This document shows positions 18,146 to 26,420 of a DNA stretch of 64,000 nt, one piece after another. Made by a program: the position numbers and the translations under genes. The notes beneath the pieces are model-generated. The model worked only from the letters and a program-made list of their open reading frames with translations. It searched no databases and was not told where the DNA came from. The stretch is from NCBI GenBank assembly GCA_035302405.1, contig DATGSR010000111.1, positions 10,574 to 74,573 of the forward strand. Reading direction: 5' to 3'. Source of the DNA: CALKWS01 sp035302405 (GTDB taxonomy: Bacteria > Actinomycetota > Actinomycetes > Actinomycetales > Beutenbergiaceae). Numbering within the stretch: position 1 is the first letter of the stretch; each line of letters opens with the position of its first letter.

Positions 18146-20134
18146 TTACCTCACTAAGAGCAGGACGGCAAGGAGTGCGCCCAGCCCCACAAGGGCTTGG
18201 GCGTAGTACTGGTGCAGCAGCCCGGTCTGCGGCCTGCGCATGACGCCACCCAGACGCCGCAGCGAGTTGGCGAAGCGGTGAACCCCGGCGTCGATGACAC
18301 CCCCGTCGATATCTCGGATGCCTCGCGCCGCGCGCTGGGTTCGTGCGGCCACCGCGTCAACGGCACGGTCGATGCCGGCTTCGTCGGCGTGGCGTAGTGT
18401 GTTTGAGAGGCCTCGACCCGCCGTGGCAGCGCCCTCCACGCCGCGGTCGATGACGACTTCGTCGACCCTGGCGAGGGCGCGCGCCAAGGCGAGCCACGGG
18501 CGTGGCGTCAGCAGGGCTGGCAACCCAGCCCATCGGGCCAACACCCCGCGGCTGAGTGGTCCGAGTAGCGTGGGCCGAACCAGGACGATGATGAGAACCA
18601 CGATGGCAATGGCGCCGGGCAGGGCAAGTTCGGTGAACCCCGGCACCGGCTGTCCCGGATTCGCCAGAAGACCGGTGAAGCGTGCGGCCACCGGGGGCAG
18701 CCCGAGCACACCCAATCCGACGGCTACCAGCGCCAGTGTCCACGCGACGGCGCTTGTAGTGGTGGGAACACGGAGCGTACCTATTCCGTGCTCGCCTCTA
18801 GTGCGTGTCCTGTCCAGCACGTCGCCGATGGGCGTTGTGGCGGCACCGGACAACTCCGGCTGAGGGCCTGGCCCGAGCACGACGGCGAGCAACCGTGCGG
18901 CGTACACGGCCGACAGTGCCGCGCCCACCAGGGCGACGATACGCAGCGCACCGCCGGAGCCAGCCATCGCCCAGTCCTTGGTGATCCATAACGAGAGCGG
19001 CGGCACCCCTCCCAGCGTGAGCGCAGCGACCGTCGCAGCGGCGCCCACGCCGCGGTACCGTCGCGCGGCACCGCGCAGGCCGTCCAGATGCTGCGTACCC
19101 AGCGCGGTGAGCCACGCGCCGGCGACGACGAACAGGGTCGCTTTGACGGCGGCGTGGGCCACCAATTGGCCGGTGCCACCAGCGACCGACCCCACCCCGG
19201 CGGCGAGAACGACAAGACCGATCTGGGCGCCCGTGCTCGCGGCGAGCAGTTGCTTGAGGTCGACCTGGGCCGCGGCGACCAGTCCGAGCACCAAGGCGGT
19301 CAGTGCCCCGGCCCAGGCTGCGGTTGTCGCGACCCAGGGGGTTGCCTCAAGCAGCGGTGCCATGCGCAGGAGTATGTAGCCCCCCGCGGCGACCATCGTC
19401 GCTGAGTGGAGCAGGGCGCTGACCGCGCTAGGCCCTTCCATGGCGGCAGAGAGCCAAGCCGAGAACGGCAGTTGGGCGGACTTGCCGAGGGCCGCCAGCA
19501 GGATGCTGAACGCGGCCACGTCGCGCCAACCGCCGTCCGCCGTCGCGAGGGCGGCGAGTTCCAGGGACCCGGTGCCCGCAAGCGCCGCGCCTGCGGCCAC
19601 GTACAGACCCAGGTCCCCGGCCCGGGTGGTCAGGAAGGCCGTGGTGCCGGCCGAGGTCTTCCCTGGCCTTTGCCAGTAGTAGCCGATGAGCAAGTACGAT
19701 GTCGCACCCATGATCTCCCAGGCCACGAGCAGTGTGGGCAGCGTCGTCGCCGTCACGGTCGCGAGCATCGCCGCGGTGAAAAGGAGGAGGTAACCGAAGA
19801 AGCGTGCCCGGGCGTCGGCCCGGGGCAAGTCCGCCGTGCCGAAGATGACGACGGCCGAAGCGACGGCCGCGACGGTGATGATCAGTACCGCCGACAACCC
19901 GTCGACCGCTAGTTCGAGGTTGCCACCGTCGACGATGCCGATGAACGGTGCCGACACCGTGCCGCGCCCGGCAGCGGCGACCACCGCCAGGACCAGGGTG
20001 AGCAACGTCGTCGCCACCGCGAGTGGGCCGGCCGAGCGGTCGCCCCGGCGTCCGGCCAGCAGCAAAGCGACACCGACAGCGCCGGGCAGCACGATCAGAA
20101 GGGTAAGCACGAGAGAGTGTGACATCGGGCTCAC
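18146..20134 (-). CDS. nuoL: NADH-quinone oxidoreductase subunit L
   Basis: 662 residues, normal for NuoL, with the C-terminal lateral helix. Visible blocks: SYLLIGYYWQRPGKTSAGT, GKSAQLPFSAWLSAAMEGPS (the conserved P-x-W-L-x-x-A-M-x-G-P motif), and LKQLLAASTGAQIGLVVLA. In most NuoL the last would read LK-x-x-AYSTISQLG; the YS-x-x-SQ part is replaced here by AS-x-x-AQ. Proton-pumping antiporter-like subunit in the membrane. Its start overlaps the nuoK stop by four bases. Confidence 0.93.
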   Translation of the reverse strand: MSPMSHSLVLTLLIVLPGAVGVALLLAGRRGDRSAGPLAVATTLLTLVLAVVAAAGRGTVSAPFIGIVDGGNLELAVDGLSAVLIITVAAVASAVVIFGTADLPRADARARFFGYLLLFTAAMLATVTATTLPTLLVAWEIMGATSYLLIGYYWQRPGKTSAGTTAFLTTRAGDLGLYVAAGAALAGTGSLELAALATADGGWRDVAAFSILLAALGKSAQLPFSAWLSAAMEGPSAVSALLHSATMVAAGGYILLRMAPLLEATPWVATTAAWAGALTALVLGLVAAAQVDLKQLLAASTGAQIGLVVLAAGVGSVAGGTGQLVAHAAVKATLFVVAGAWLTALGTQHLDGLRGAARRYRGVGAAATVAALTLGGVPPLSLWITKDWAMAGSGGALRIVALVGAALSAVYAARLLAVVLGPGPQPELSGAATTPIGDVLDRTRTRGEHGIGTLRVPTTTSAVAWTLALVAVGLGVLGLPPVAARFTGLLANPGQPVPGFTELALPGAIAIVVLIIVLVRPTLLGPLSRGVLARWAGLPALLTPRPWLALARALARVDEVVIDRGVEGAATAGRGLSNTLRHADEAGIDRAVDAVAARTQRAARGIRDIDGGVIDAGVHRFANSLRRLGGVMRRPQTGLLHQYYAQALVGLGALLAVLLLVR

Positions 20135-20448
20135 CCCTTCAAATCGGTGGCCGAGTCGACCATGTCGACCTTCCGGGCACGGTAGATCGCCAGGGTGGCC
20201 GCAAAGCCCATCACCATCTCCACTGCCATGACGACCAGGGCGAGGACGATGAGAATCTGCGGGTCGGGGGCCTCAGGTGTCAGGAAGTACCAGGCCGACA
20301 CGGCGCCGACGAGGACCCCGTTGACGATGAGTTCGATACCCATCATGACCATGACGATGGACTGCTGGGACAACGCCCCGTACACCCCGACCCCGACCAA
20401 CGCGGCGGCTACCGTGAGCAGCAGTTGGAGCAGCACCACATCGCTCAT
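20131..20448 (-). CDS. nuoK: NADH-quinone oxidoreductase subunit K
   Basis: 105 residues, three helices, normal for NuoK. The helix-2 motif MVMMGIELIVNGVLVGAV contains the conserved glutamate (G-I-E-L) and the second conserved glutamate lies in ALVVMAVEMVMGFA. Part of the proton path at the E-channel. Overlaps nuoJ and nuoL by four bases on either side. Confidence 0.95.
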   Translation of the reverse strand: MSDVVLLQLLLTVAAALVGVGVYGALSQQSIVMVMMGIELIVNGVLVGAVSAWYFLTPEAPDPQILIVLALVVMAVEMVMGFAATLAIYRARKVDMVDSATDLKG

Positions 20449-21014
20449 CGGCCCAGCCCTCCACGGACCGGGTCATCGGGGCGTCGCCGGCCGAGGTCGG
20501 GGCCGAACCTGTCGTAGCGTCCCCGACCAGTGGCAAGGATGGTGCCGGCAAGGATCGTGGTGAAGAGCACCACGCCAACGAGGATCATCACGAGCATGTA
20601 CTCGCCCATCAACGCCAGCCCCAGTTGCGCGGTCGTGTCACTTCGTGCCCCGCTGGGCGCCACGGGCCAGTCCACGAGCCAGATGCCCGTGGTAAGCACT
20701 GCGAAGACCGCAAATCCGGCAGCGGCCGAGCCATACTTGTTGTGCACCATGCTCATCGGCATTAACCCGGCCGGGTTCATCATGAACATGATCATGAAGA
20801 CGGCCATCACGGCCATTTCCATCGTCATCATCAGGGCCGTGACGAGCGCCAGGTATGGCAGGTCGAGGATCAGCATGATCCCGGCCACGCTGAGAAACGA
20901 GCCCAGGAGCGAGAATGTTGCCCGGGCCATAGAGTCCACGACGAACACGAGGACACCGAGTACAACCGCGCCTGCGCCGAGCGCGAGCGCCACTACCGCA
21001 GCCGTGACCGTCAT
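20445..21014 (-). CDS. nuoJ: NADH-quinone oxidoreductase subunit J
   Basis: 189 residues, five helices. ARATFSLLGSFLSVAGIMLI near residue 31 and TALMMTMEMAVMAVFMIMFM (position of the NuoJ helix-3 motif) identify it; the second half is more diverged and Met-rich (MMNPAGLMPMSMVHNKYG). It starts 34 bases after nuoH and overlaps nuoK by four. Confidence 0.9.
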   Translation of the reverse strand: MTVTAAVVALALGAGAVVLGVLVFVVDSMARATFSLLGSFLSVAGIMLILDLPYLALVTALMMTMEMAVMAVFMIMFMMNPAGLMPMSMVHNKYGSAAAGFAVFAVLTTGIWLVDWPVAPSGARSDTTAQLGLALMGEYMLVMILVGVVLFTTILAGTILATGRGRYDRFGPDLGRRRPDDPVRGGLGR

Positions 21015-21047
21015 CGGCCACTCACCGCCCTTCTCGCTTTTCGGTTG

Positions 21048-21995
21048 TCACCGGTAGACACCCGCCAGGGTCAGCAGGGCCACCACGAGCGCCTGCAGGA
21101 GGGTGGCCGGCACCAGCACCATCCATCCGACCTCCACAAAGCGATCCGGGCGCAGGACCGGCAGCCGGCGCCCGGCGACGACGAGAACCACCATCAGGAC
21201 CGCTGTCTTCAGCACGTACCAGGCAGTGTCCGGCAGAACAGGACCAGCACCGCCCCCCAGGAAGAGCGCCGTAGCCATCGCGGCGGTAGCACCGAGGAAC
21301 ACGGCCCTCCCGCCATCGAGGAGCAGGCGGTCCGGCCCGGATAACTCCGAGCGCAACCCTCCCGCGATGTCGGTTCCCACCGGAGCCGCGAACGGGCCCC
21401 AGAAGGCGAAGGCCGCGCCACTGGCCAAGAATGCAACGAATGCCAGGGGCATCGTCACCACGAACCACAAGTCCGCTTGGGCCGCGACGATGTCGGTCGC
21501 GCGCAAGGACCCCCCCGCGATCCCGGTTGTGATGAGCGTGAACATCAGTGGCAACTCATAGCCCAGCCCCTGGGCGAGGAATCGGTACCCGCCAACCAGG
21601 GAGTGCACCGCGTTCGGCCCCCAACCGACCAGCCACGCGGCCGCCCACAACAGCGCCTCGGCGGCATTGAACCACACCAGGTCCGCGCTCGTGGAGACCA
21701 GGCTGGCGCCCGTGATCGGGATGACCGCAACGGAAAGCAGTGCGAGGACGAACACGGTGGCGGCGCCCAGACGCCACAGCAGCGCGTCGGGCGCCAAGGT
21801 GGTACGCCGCTGCTCCATGAGGGAACGCACTGTGATACGTACCGGCTCGACCGCTGCGCTGAGCCGACCGCTGGCGAGCACGACGCTGTCTGTGGCGGCG
21901 AAGACCAAGCCCAGCAGGAGGGCCACCAGAAGGGCGAAGCCGACGGCGGGAACCAGGCCGAGTGCTTCTGCGGTGGTGCGTGCACTATCAGCCAT
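21048..21995 (-). CDS. nuoH: NADH-quinone oxidoreductase subunit H
   Basis: 315 residues, eight helices. NuoH normally links the quinone site to the membrane arm and carries a charged loop that contacts NuoB and NuoD. Recognisable here are NAVHSLVGGYRFLAQGLGYE, PLMFTLITTGI, GLRSELSGPDRLLLDGGRA (equivalent of the family E-L-x-x-P-F-D block) and the ending VEVGWMVLVPATLLQALVVA. Several usually invariant residues in the cytosolic loops are replaced. Its start overlaps the upstream NuoB/D-like gene by eight bases. Confidence 0.85.
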   Translation of the reverse strand: MADSARTTAEALGLVPAVGFALLVALLLGLVFAATDSVVLASGRLSAAVEPVRITVRSLMEQRRTTLAPDALLWRLGAATVFVLALLSVAVIPITGASLVSTSADLVWFNAAEALLWAAAWLVGWGPNAVHSLVGGYRFLAQGLGYELPLMFTLITTGIAGGSLRATDIVAAQADLWFVVTMPLAFVAFLASGAAFAFWGPFAAPVGTDIAGGLRSELSGPDRLLLDGGRAVFLGATAAMATALFLGGGAGPVLPDTAWYVLKTAVLMVVLVVAGRRLPVLRPDRFVEVGWMVLVPATLLQALVVALLTLAGVYR

Positions 21996-23199
21996 GGGCG
22001 GCCGTCCCTGGACGAGGAGCCGTGACCTGCTCTACCCCGACGCTCGCGACGGCGAGACGAGCCGAGGCCAGTTCCAGGCCCTCGAGTGCTTGCGAGAGTC
22101 GTACCAGTGAGATCGTGGGCAGGGATGCGGGGTCCCCGCGCCCGGTGGCCAACGTGCACCAGTGCCGGATCCGAGCCATGACATCCTCGGTGCCGGCCGG
22201 CTGTGTCTGTGTTTCTTGCGGGGGCAATGACGCGATACCACGCACCGACCAGGACAGGAGGTGTGACCGGGCCACCCGACGAGCGAGAGTCTCAGCGGCC
22301 CGGCGGGCGCGTACGACGGTTTGCTGCGAGGGCGAGAGGAGCCCGTCCCGGGCCGCCCGTCCCTGCCTAGCGGCTGTGGACCAGCCCGCCACGAGAAGGA
22401 ATCGGGCCAGATGGTCGAGGGCGGCCGCCTGGCCCGGCAGGGGTGCCGCAACGGTGTGTCCCTGGTGGCCGCTGTCGGCCCACTCGACGTTCACATCGGT
22501 GAGGACGTCGCCCTGCAGCGAGCCGCGCACCATCAGTCCCGTCGGCCAGCCCGGTAGCCAGGGCCCGAGGCGTACCGCGAGCCGGTCCAGTTCGAGCCCA
22601 TCCCGGTCCGGAGATATCTGGGCCATGGGCAGGCCGGCGATCATTCCGTCGCCATGCATGTGGTCCATGTCGTGGCCGGCGTGCTCACCGGTGTCGTGGC
22701 CGGCGTGCTCATCCATGTTGTGGTCCGCGTGATCACCAGCGGCTGGGCCGGACGAGTCTTCGCCCCCGTTCATCTCCTGATCGTCATGGCTACCCAAGTC
22801 GTGACCGTGGTCCGGCGAATCATGGCTCTCGGCGCTGCCTAAGCTGTTCAGCAGTTGTTCTGGGTCTGCTGGCTCGTCCTCGGACCGGGAGGTTGGCGAG
22901 TGCAGCGCCTTCAGTGCTGCGTCGAGTTGCTCCGGTACTGGCGCGGCTGTGATGGACGTGCGGTGGCGCGGCCGCGGCAGTTGCGACCAGAGGATGTCGG
23001 TGGCGGCACCCAATTCGGGACCGAGGTACCCGAGCGTGATGAGAAGGTCCGCCCCTGCCGGAGACTGCGCCATGAGCCATCCACGACGATCGATTTCCCG
23101 CTCAACTGTCCAGCGGAGGCTGTCGGTCTGCGGCCCATCCACCAGCAGGACCCGGGGCTTACCGAACGCCCAACGCGCAAGCGAAGATCTCATGTCCAC
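21988..23199 (-). CDS. NuoB/NuoD-like degenerate fusion with a His/Asp-rich linker (reduced complex I)
   Basis: 403 residues between nuoA and nuoH, where nuoB-nuoG normally sit. Residues about 14-90 (KPRVLLVDGPQTDSLRWTVE, then ADLLITLGYLGPELGAATDI and LWSQLPRPRH) read like NuoB, including the ADV-G-x-x-x and P-P positions, but the four Fe-S cysteines are absent. About 100 residues of His/Asp/Glu-rich linker follow (DHADHNMDEHAGHD and similar). The part after residue 200 (RLAVRLGPWLPGWPTGLMVR, then GSLQGDVLTDVNVEW) resembles the NuoD N-terminus without its quinone-site His and Tyr. The whole protein has a single Cys. So it may be a structural cap rather than an electron carrier; this is inference from pattern. 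It overlaps nuoA by ten bases and nuoH by eight. Confidence 0.6.
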   Translation of the reverse strand: MDMRSSLARWAFGKPRVLLVDGPQTDSLRWTVEREIDRRGWLMAQSPAGADLLITLGYLGPELGAATDILWSQLPRPRHRTSITAAPVPEQLDAALKALHSPTSRSEDEPADPEQLLNSLGSAESHDSPDHGHDLGSHDDQEMNGGEDSSGPAAGDHADHNMDEHAGHDTGEHAGHDMDHMHGDGMIAGLPMAQISPDRDGLELDRLAVRLGPWLPGWPTGLMVRGSLQGDVLTDVNVEWADSGHQGHTVAAPLPGQAAALDHLARFLLVAGWSTAARQGRAARDGLLSPSQQTVVRARRAAETLARRVARSHLLSWSVRGIASLPPQETQTQPAGTEDVMARIRHWCTLATGRGDPASLPTISLVRLSQALEGLELASARLAVASVGVEQVTAPRPGTAAHG

Positions 23200-23531
23200 C
23201 GAAGCGCCCCCTCACGCCACACGTAAACCACGCCGAGCAGGAGCAGGAGCAGGAAGAGGAACATCTCGACCACGGCGCCAACCCCGACCTGTGCCACCAC
23301 GACCGCCCACGGATACATGAAGATCATCTCCATGTCGAAGGCCAAGAACAACAGCGTGATGGCATACCACCGCGCGTGGTAGCGCGATAGGGCATGCTGC
23401 TCCGGCAGCGAGCCGGATTCGAACGGTAGGACGTGTGCGGCGTGCCGGGCAAAGGACCATGCCCTGGCCAGCCCATAGATCCCGCCAACCAGCATCAATG
23501 CGGCCATCAACAACGATGCCGCTGCGGCCAC
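23190..23531 (-). CDS. nuoA: NADH-quinone oxidoreductase subunit A
   Basis: 113 residues, three helices, normal length. LPFESGSLPEQHALSRYHAR and YAITLLFLAFDMEMIFMYPW are the family blocks (E-x-G loop where most NuoA have E-C-G, and the F-D-x-E-x-x-F-x-x-P-W helix). The conserved Cys of the loop is replaced by Ser. Start is a GTG at 23531 preceded by GGAGGTGTCGCCTC. First gene of the operon. A 7-bp hairpin (23580-23596) sits in its leader. Confidence 0.93.
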   Translation of the reverse strand: MAAAASLLMAALMLVGGIYGLARAWSFARHAAHVLPFESGSLPEQHALSRYHARWYAITLLFLAFDMEMIFMYPWAVVVAQVGVGAVVEMFLFLLLLLLGVVYVWREGALRWT

Positions 23532-23685
23532 GAGGCGACACCTCCTGTCCTTCGAATCGCGGCGAAGTTTTCCTTAGCGGCTTCTCCGTGAGAAGCGCAG
23601 TGATCTCGAAACTGGCCGTTGCCATCGGTCGTGTTGGAGTGTCAGTTCACCACCGCTGCTGGGGATTGGCACCTTAACCACGGGC

Positions 23686-24498
23686 TCACCCGACGCGAAT
23701 GAAGATGGGGTTGCTCATCCAAATCTCGCTCTCGTGCAACGGGGTACCGGGGCTACGGGCCGCGATGTGCTGGCCGTTACCGGTGTAGATTCCGGAGTGG
23801 CCAGGGCCCCATACAAGGTCACCCGGACGGGCTTCGGCTGCCGAGACGATCGTCCCGACGTTGCGCTGGGCGGCTGAGGTACGGGGTAAGGATATGCCGA
23901 CCTGGGCGTACACGTACTGGGTGAACCCAGAGCAGTCGAACCCGGCCGGAGTGGCGCCACCGTAAACGTACGGGGTGCCCACGTACCGCCGGGCGATGTC
24001 GACGATGGCCGAGCCAGAAGCCGAAGCGGTCGACGCAGTCTCGGTGGACTCGGACTCCTGCGCCGCGGGCTGGGACTCGGTTTGCTGCGGAGCGGGTTCG
24101 GTGCGCTGCCCGGTCCGAGAGGCCGGGGCCTGCTGCGCAGCAGGCCGCTCAGTCACAGTCGGCGTCGGCGGAGGCGGTGGCGGCGGTGGCGCCTCGGAGG
24201 AGACCTCGGCGGCGGTGAATGCCCACTCGACGTCCGCGTCGACCGAGACGGTCGGGGAGGTGGTGATGCTGTCGGCATCAAGCGTCACGTTGGCCAGCGA
24301 GCCGAGGCCGGAACTCGCCGCGGGTACCTCCGGGACCGCAGCAACGCTGGAGGCACTCAGAGTCAGAGCTAGCCCGGATGAGGCGACTGCGGCGAATGCC
24401 CGCTTGCCCGAGGAGCCGGTGACTGCGTTGCCGAAAACGGTCAAGGGTGTGGAGGGCCGGCAGGCAGCGCGGTGCCGGCCGGTTGTGCGTTCAGTCAA
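23686..24498 (-). CDS. Secreted NlpC/P60 peptidoglycan hydrolase
   Basis: 270 residues. N-terminal basic region plus hydrophobic segment (FAAVASSGLALTLSASSVAA) forms an export signal; a Pro- and Gln-rich linker follows (PPPPPPPPTPTVTERP), then the NlpC/P60 domain with catalytic Cys189 in FDCSGFTQYV, His234 in PGHSGIYTG and a third polar residue His244. It cuts peptide cross-links in the cell wall. An ATG-initiated frame extends to 24606 but would run through the riboswitch; the TTG at 24498 with GGAG eight bases upstream is the better start. A c-di-AMP riboswitch lies directly in front, a usual arrangement for actinobacterial wall hydrolases. Confidence 0.9.
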   Translation of the reverse strand: MTERTTGRHRAACRPSTPLTVFGNAVTGSSGKRAFAAVASSGLALTLSASSVAAVPEVPAASSGLGSLANVTLDADSITTSPTVSVDADVEWAFTAAEVSSEAPPPPPPPPTPTVTERPAAQQAPASRTGQRTEPAPQQTESQPAAQESESTETASTASASGSAIVDIARRYVGTPYVYGGATPAGFDCSGFTQYVYAQVGISLPRTSAAQRNVGTIVSAAEARPGDLVWGPGHSGIYTGNGQHIAARSPGTPLHESEIWMSNPIFIRVG

Positions 24499-24504
24499 TG
24501 CGCT

Positions 24505-24680
24505 TCTCCGGTCGCCTGCGAGGTCAGCTGTCGGGTTCGGGTGGGAGACATGGACCCGGTCTGCCTGGCGAACCAGGCGGGACTTCACCCCTAGGTGTTT
24601 TCGCACCGATGGTTGGGTCCCCCGCCCCTGTCAATTCCATTTTCTTGGGAACCGTCGGCGGTGACAGGATTCGGCGTCCG
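24505..24680 (-). ncRNA. c-di-AMP (ydaO-yuaA) riboswitch
   Basis: Minus-strand sequence carries the conserved blocks in order: CCGAATCCTGTC, GGGGCGGGGGACCCAACC, TAGGGGTGAAGTCCCGCC, then CACCCGAACCCGACAGCTGA and CCTCGCAGGCG, ending just before the TTG start of the NlpC/P60 gene. This is the ydaO class, which binds c-di-AMP and normally shuts down wall-hydrolase and K+ transport genes when c-di-AMP is high. Edges are approximate. Confidence 0.9.
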
Positions 24681-24774
24681 CTGACCGGTACTCATCGATG
24701 GTTCGACGAGCAGCACTGACGCTACACACACCACCCGGCCAGATCACAGTCCGGTAACACTCCAACATGAAACC

Positions 24775-24791
24775 TTCATCAAACCTTTATC
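24775..24791 (+). promoter_or_regulatory. Direct repeat TTCATC-N5-TTTATC, putative copper response-regulator operator (site 1)
   Basis: TTCATC (24775-24780) and TTTATC (24786-24791) repeat with an 11-bp period, as expected for an OmpR-family dimer. A possible -10 TAGGGT follows at 24824. The surrounding 190 bases are similar to the leader of the four-helix copper protein near 31.03-31.23 kb. It faces the cytochrome c biogenesis operon. Confidence 0.6.
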
Positions 24792-25044
24792 GCCGGCATC
24801 TGCTCCACCCACCGCGCCTCCCGTAGGGTCTCAAGTCAGCACCGTCACAGTTGCCGGGGAAGTAGCCACCTATGACGGAAGGAAGACCATTGAGAACCAG
24901 ATCCCGCAGGTTGGGGTCGGTGTGTTCAACCATCGCGCGCCCGGCTGCGCCGCCGCAGCCATCGACCACGCACACCGCGTGGTCATCGCGCTCTCAGTCG
25001 ATCCCGTCCGTGAACTTCTTGCCACGGCGTGTTTGGTGCAGAGA

Positions 25045-25638
25045 GTGAGCCGACACCTCCCCGCAATCCTCGGGACGCTCGCTGCCCTAGCACTGCTGGC
25101 CGGATGTACCACCGCTGGCGGGGCCGAGACTGCGGGTGGTGATTCAAGCGATGTACCTGGGGCCGGATACGTCTCCGGTGACGGCAGCGTGGAAACCTGG
25201 GCGCCGGACGAACGCGGGCAGGCGGTGAACCTGGCCGGGGTGTCCTATGAGGAGGAAAACTTCGACCTGGCCGATCTGCACGGCCAGGTGGTGGTGGTCA
25301 ACTTCTGGTATGCCAACTGCCCGCCGTGCCGCAAGGAAGCCCCAGACCTGGCCTCGCTGTCGGAGCAGTACGAGCCCGACGGCGTGCAGTTCCTCGGCGT
25401 GAACCACACCGACGCCCCGGGCACCGCCCAGGCCTTCGAACGCCGCTTCGGGATTCCCTACCCCTCGCTGCATGACCAGGAGTCCGCCGGCGTGGCCGCG
25501 ATGCAGGGCGTGGTCCCGCTGCGCGCGATGCCCACCACCGTGGTGCTGGACACCCAGGGGCGGGTGGCCGCGCGCATCCTCGGCCTGGCCGAGCGCAGCA
25601 TCCTGTCCACATTGATCGACGAGACCCTCGCCGAGTAA
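25045..25638 (+). CDS. resA: ResA/TlpA-type thioredoxin lipoprotein
   Basis: 197 residues from the GTG at 25045 (a GTG nine bases upstream is an alternative). Lipobox ALLAGC, then an AhpC/TSA-type thioredoxin fold with the active site YANCPPCRKE near residue 92 and cis-Pro in RAMPTTVVLD. In System II cytochrome c maturation, ResA keeps the heme-binding cysteines of apocytochrome c reduced, drawing electrons through CcdA. It is the first gene of the resA-ccdA-resB-ccsB operon; its TAA overlaps the ccdA ATG by one base. The 120 codable bases upstream (from 24922) show no plausible product and are read as leader. Confidence 0.9.
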   Translation: MSRHLPAILGTLAALALLAGCTTAGGAETAGGDSSDVPGAGYVSGDGSVETWAPDERGQAVNLAGVSYEEENFDLADLHGQVVVVNFWYANCPPCRKEAPDLASLSEQYEPDGVQFLGVNHTDAPGTAQAFERRFGIPYPSLHDQESAGVAAMQGVVPLRAMPTTVVLDTQGRVAARILGLAERSILSTLIDETLAE

Positions 25639-26420
25639 TGGGCTGGTTGGAGCAACTGGGCGCCGACTTTGCCCAGACGATCTACAGCGGACCGATGCTG
25701 GCGGCGTTACCGATCGCTCTGCTTGCGGGCTTCATCTCCTTCGCTTCCCCGTGTGTGCTGCCGCTGGTGCCTGGGTACGTCGGCTATATCTCCGGTATGA
25801 GTGGGGCCGACATCCTCGGCACGGCTGAGAATGTCCGTCGGTCACGAGTGCGGCTGGTAGCGGGCGTGAGCCTGTTCATCCTGGGCTTCACCGCCGTTTT
25901 CGTGCTCCTGACGATGGCGCTCAGTACCGCCGGGTTGTTCCTGGTGCGCTGGCAAGACCTCATCACCCGGCTGCTCGGGGTGCTGGTGGTGGTCCTCGGC
26001 GTGGCCTTCATCGGCCGGATCCCGTTCCTGCAACGCCAGCGCCGCCTGCAGATCAACCCCAAAACCGGCGTGCTGGGCGCACCGGTGCTCGGGGTGGTAT
26101 TCGGCCTGGGTTGGACTCCGTGTATGGGCCCAACTCTGGCCGCGGTGCTGGCCCTGGCGCACCAGGCCGCCGACCCGGGCCGGGCACTGGTTCTAGTGAT
26201 CGCCTATTGCCTAGGGCTGGGAGTGCCGTTCGTCATGGTAGCCATGGGGTTGAAGTCCTCCGAGCGGATGATGGGCTTCCTACGCCGCCACCGGGTAGTG
26301 ATCATGCGCATCGGCGGGGTGATGTTGGTGCTCATTGGTCTGGCCCTGGTCACCGGCCTATGGGGGGCCCTGACCCAGTGGATGCAGGGTTACATCGCCG
26401 GTTTCGAGACCATTATCTGA
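25638..26420 (+). CDS. ccdA: Cytochrome c biogenesis / thiol electron carrier CcdA
   Basis: 260 residues, six membrane helices. The two redox cysteines lie in FISFASPCVLPLVPGYVGY and GLGWTPCMGPTLAAVLA, the defining CcdA/DsbD motifs. It passes electrons from cytoplasmic thioredoxin across the membrane to ResA. One-base overlaps with both neighbours (TAATG and TGATG) show tight translational coupling. Confidence 0.95.
   Translation: MGWLEQLGADFAQTIYSGPMLAALPIALLAGFISFASPCVLPLVPGYVGYISGMSGADILGTAENVRRSRVRLVAGVSLFILGFTAVFVLLTMALSTAGLFLVRWQDLITRLLGVLVVVLGVAFIGRIPFLQRQRRLQINPKTGVLGAPVLGVVFGLGWTPCMGPTLAAVLALAHQAADPGRALVLVIAYCLGLGVPFVMVAMGLKSSERMMGFLRRHRVVIMRIGGVMLVLIGLALVTGLWGALTQWMQGYIAGFETII

Noticed and set aside
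24499..24606. ATG-started extension of the NlpC/P60 protein
   Set aside because: These bases are the conserved 3' half of the c-di-AMP riboswitch.
24922..25044. 41 extra N-terminal residues on ResA, including a Cys/Ala-rich stretch
   Set aside because: They precede a normal lipoprotein signal and would destroy it; the region is better read as leader.
26111..26419. N-terminal extension of ResB
   Set aside because: It would overlap ccdA by 300 bases in another frame and is low complexity; the TGATG junction at 26418 gives the proper start.
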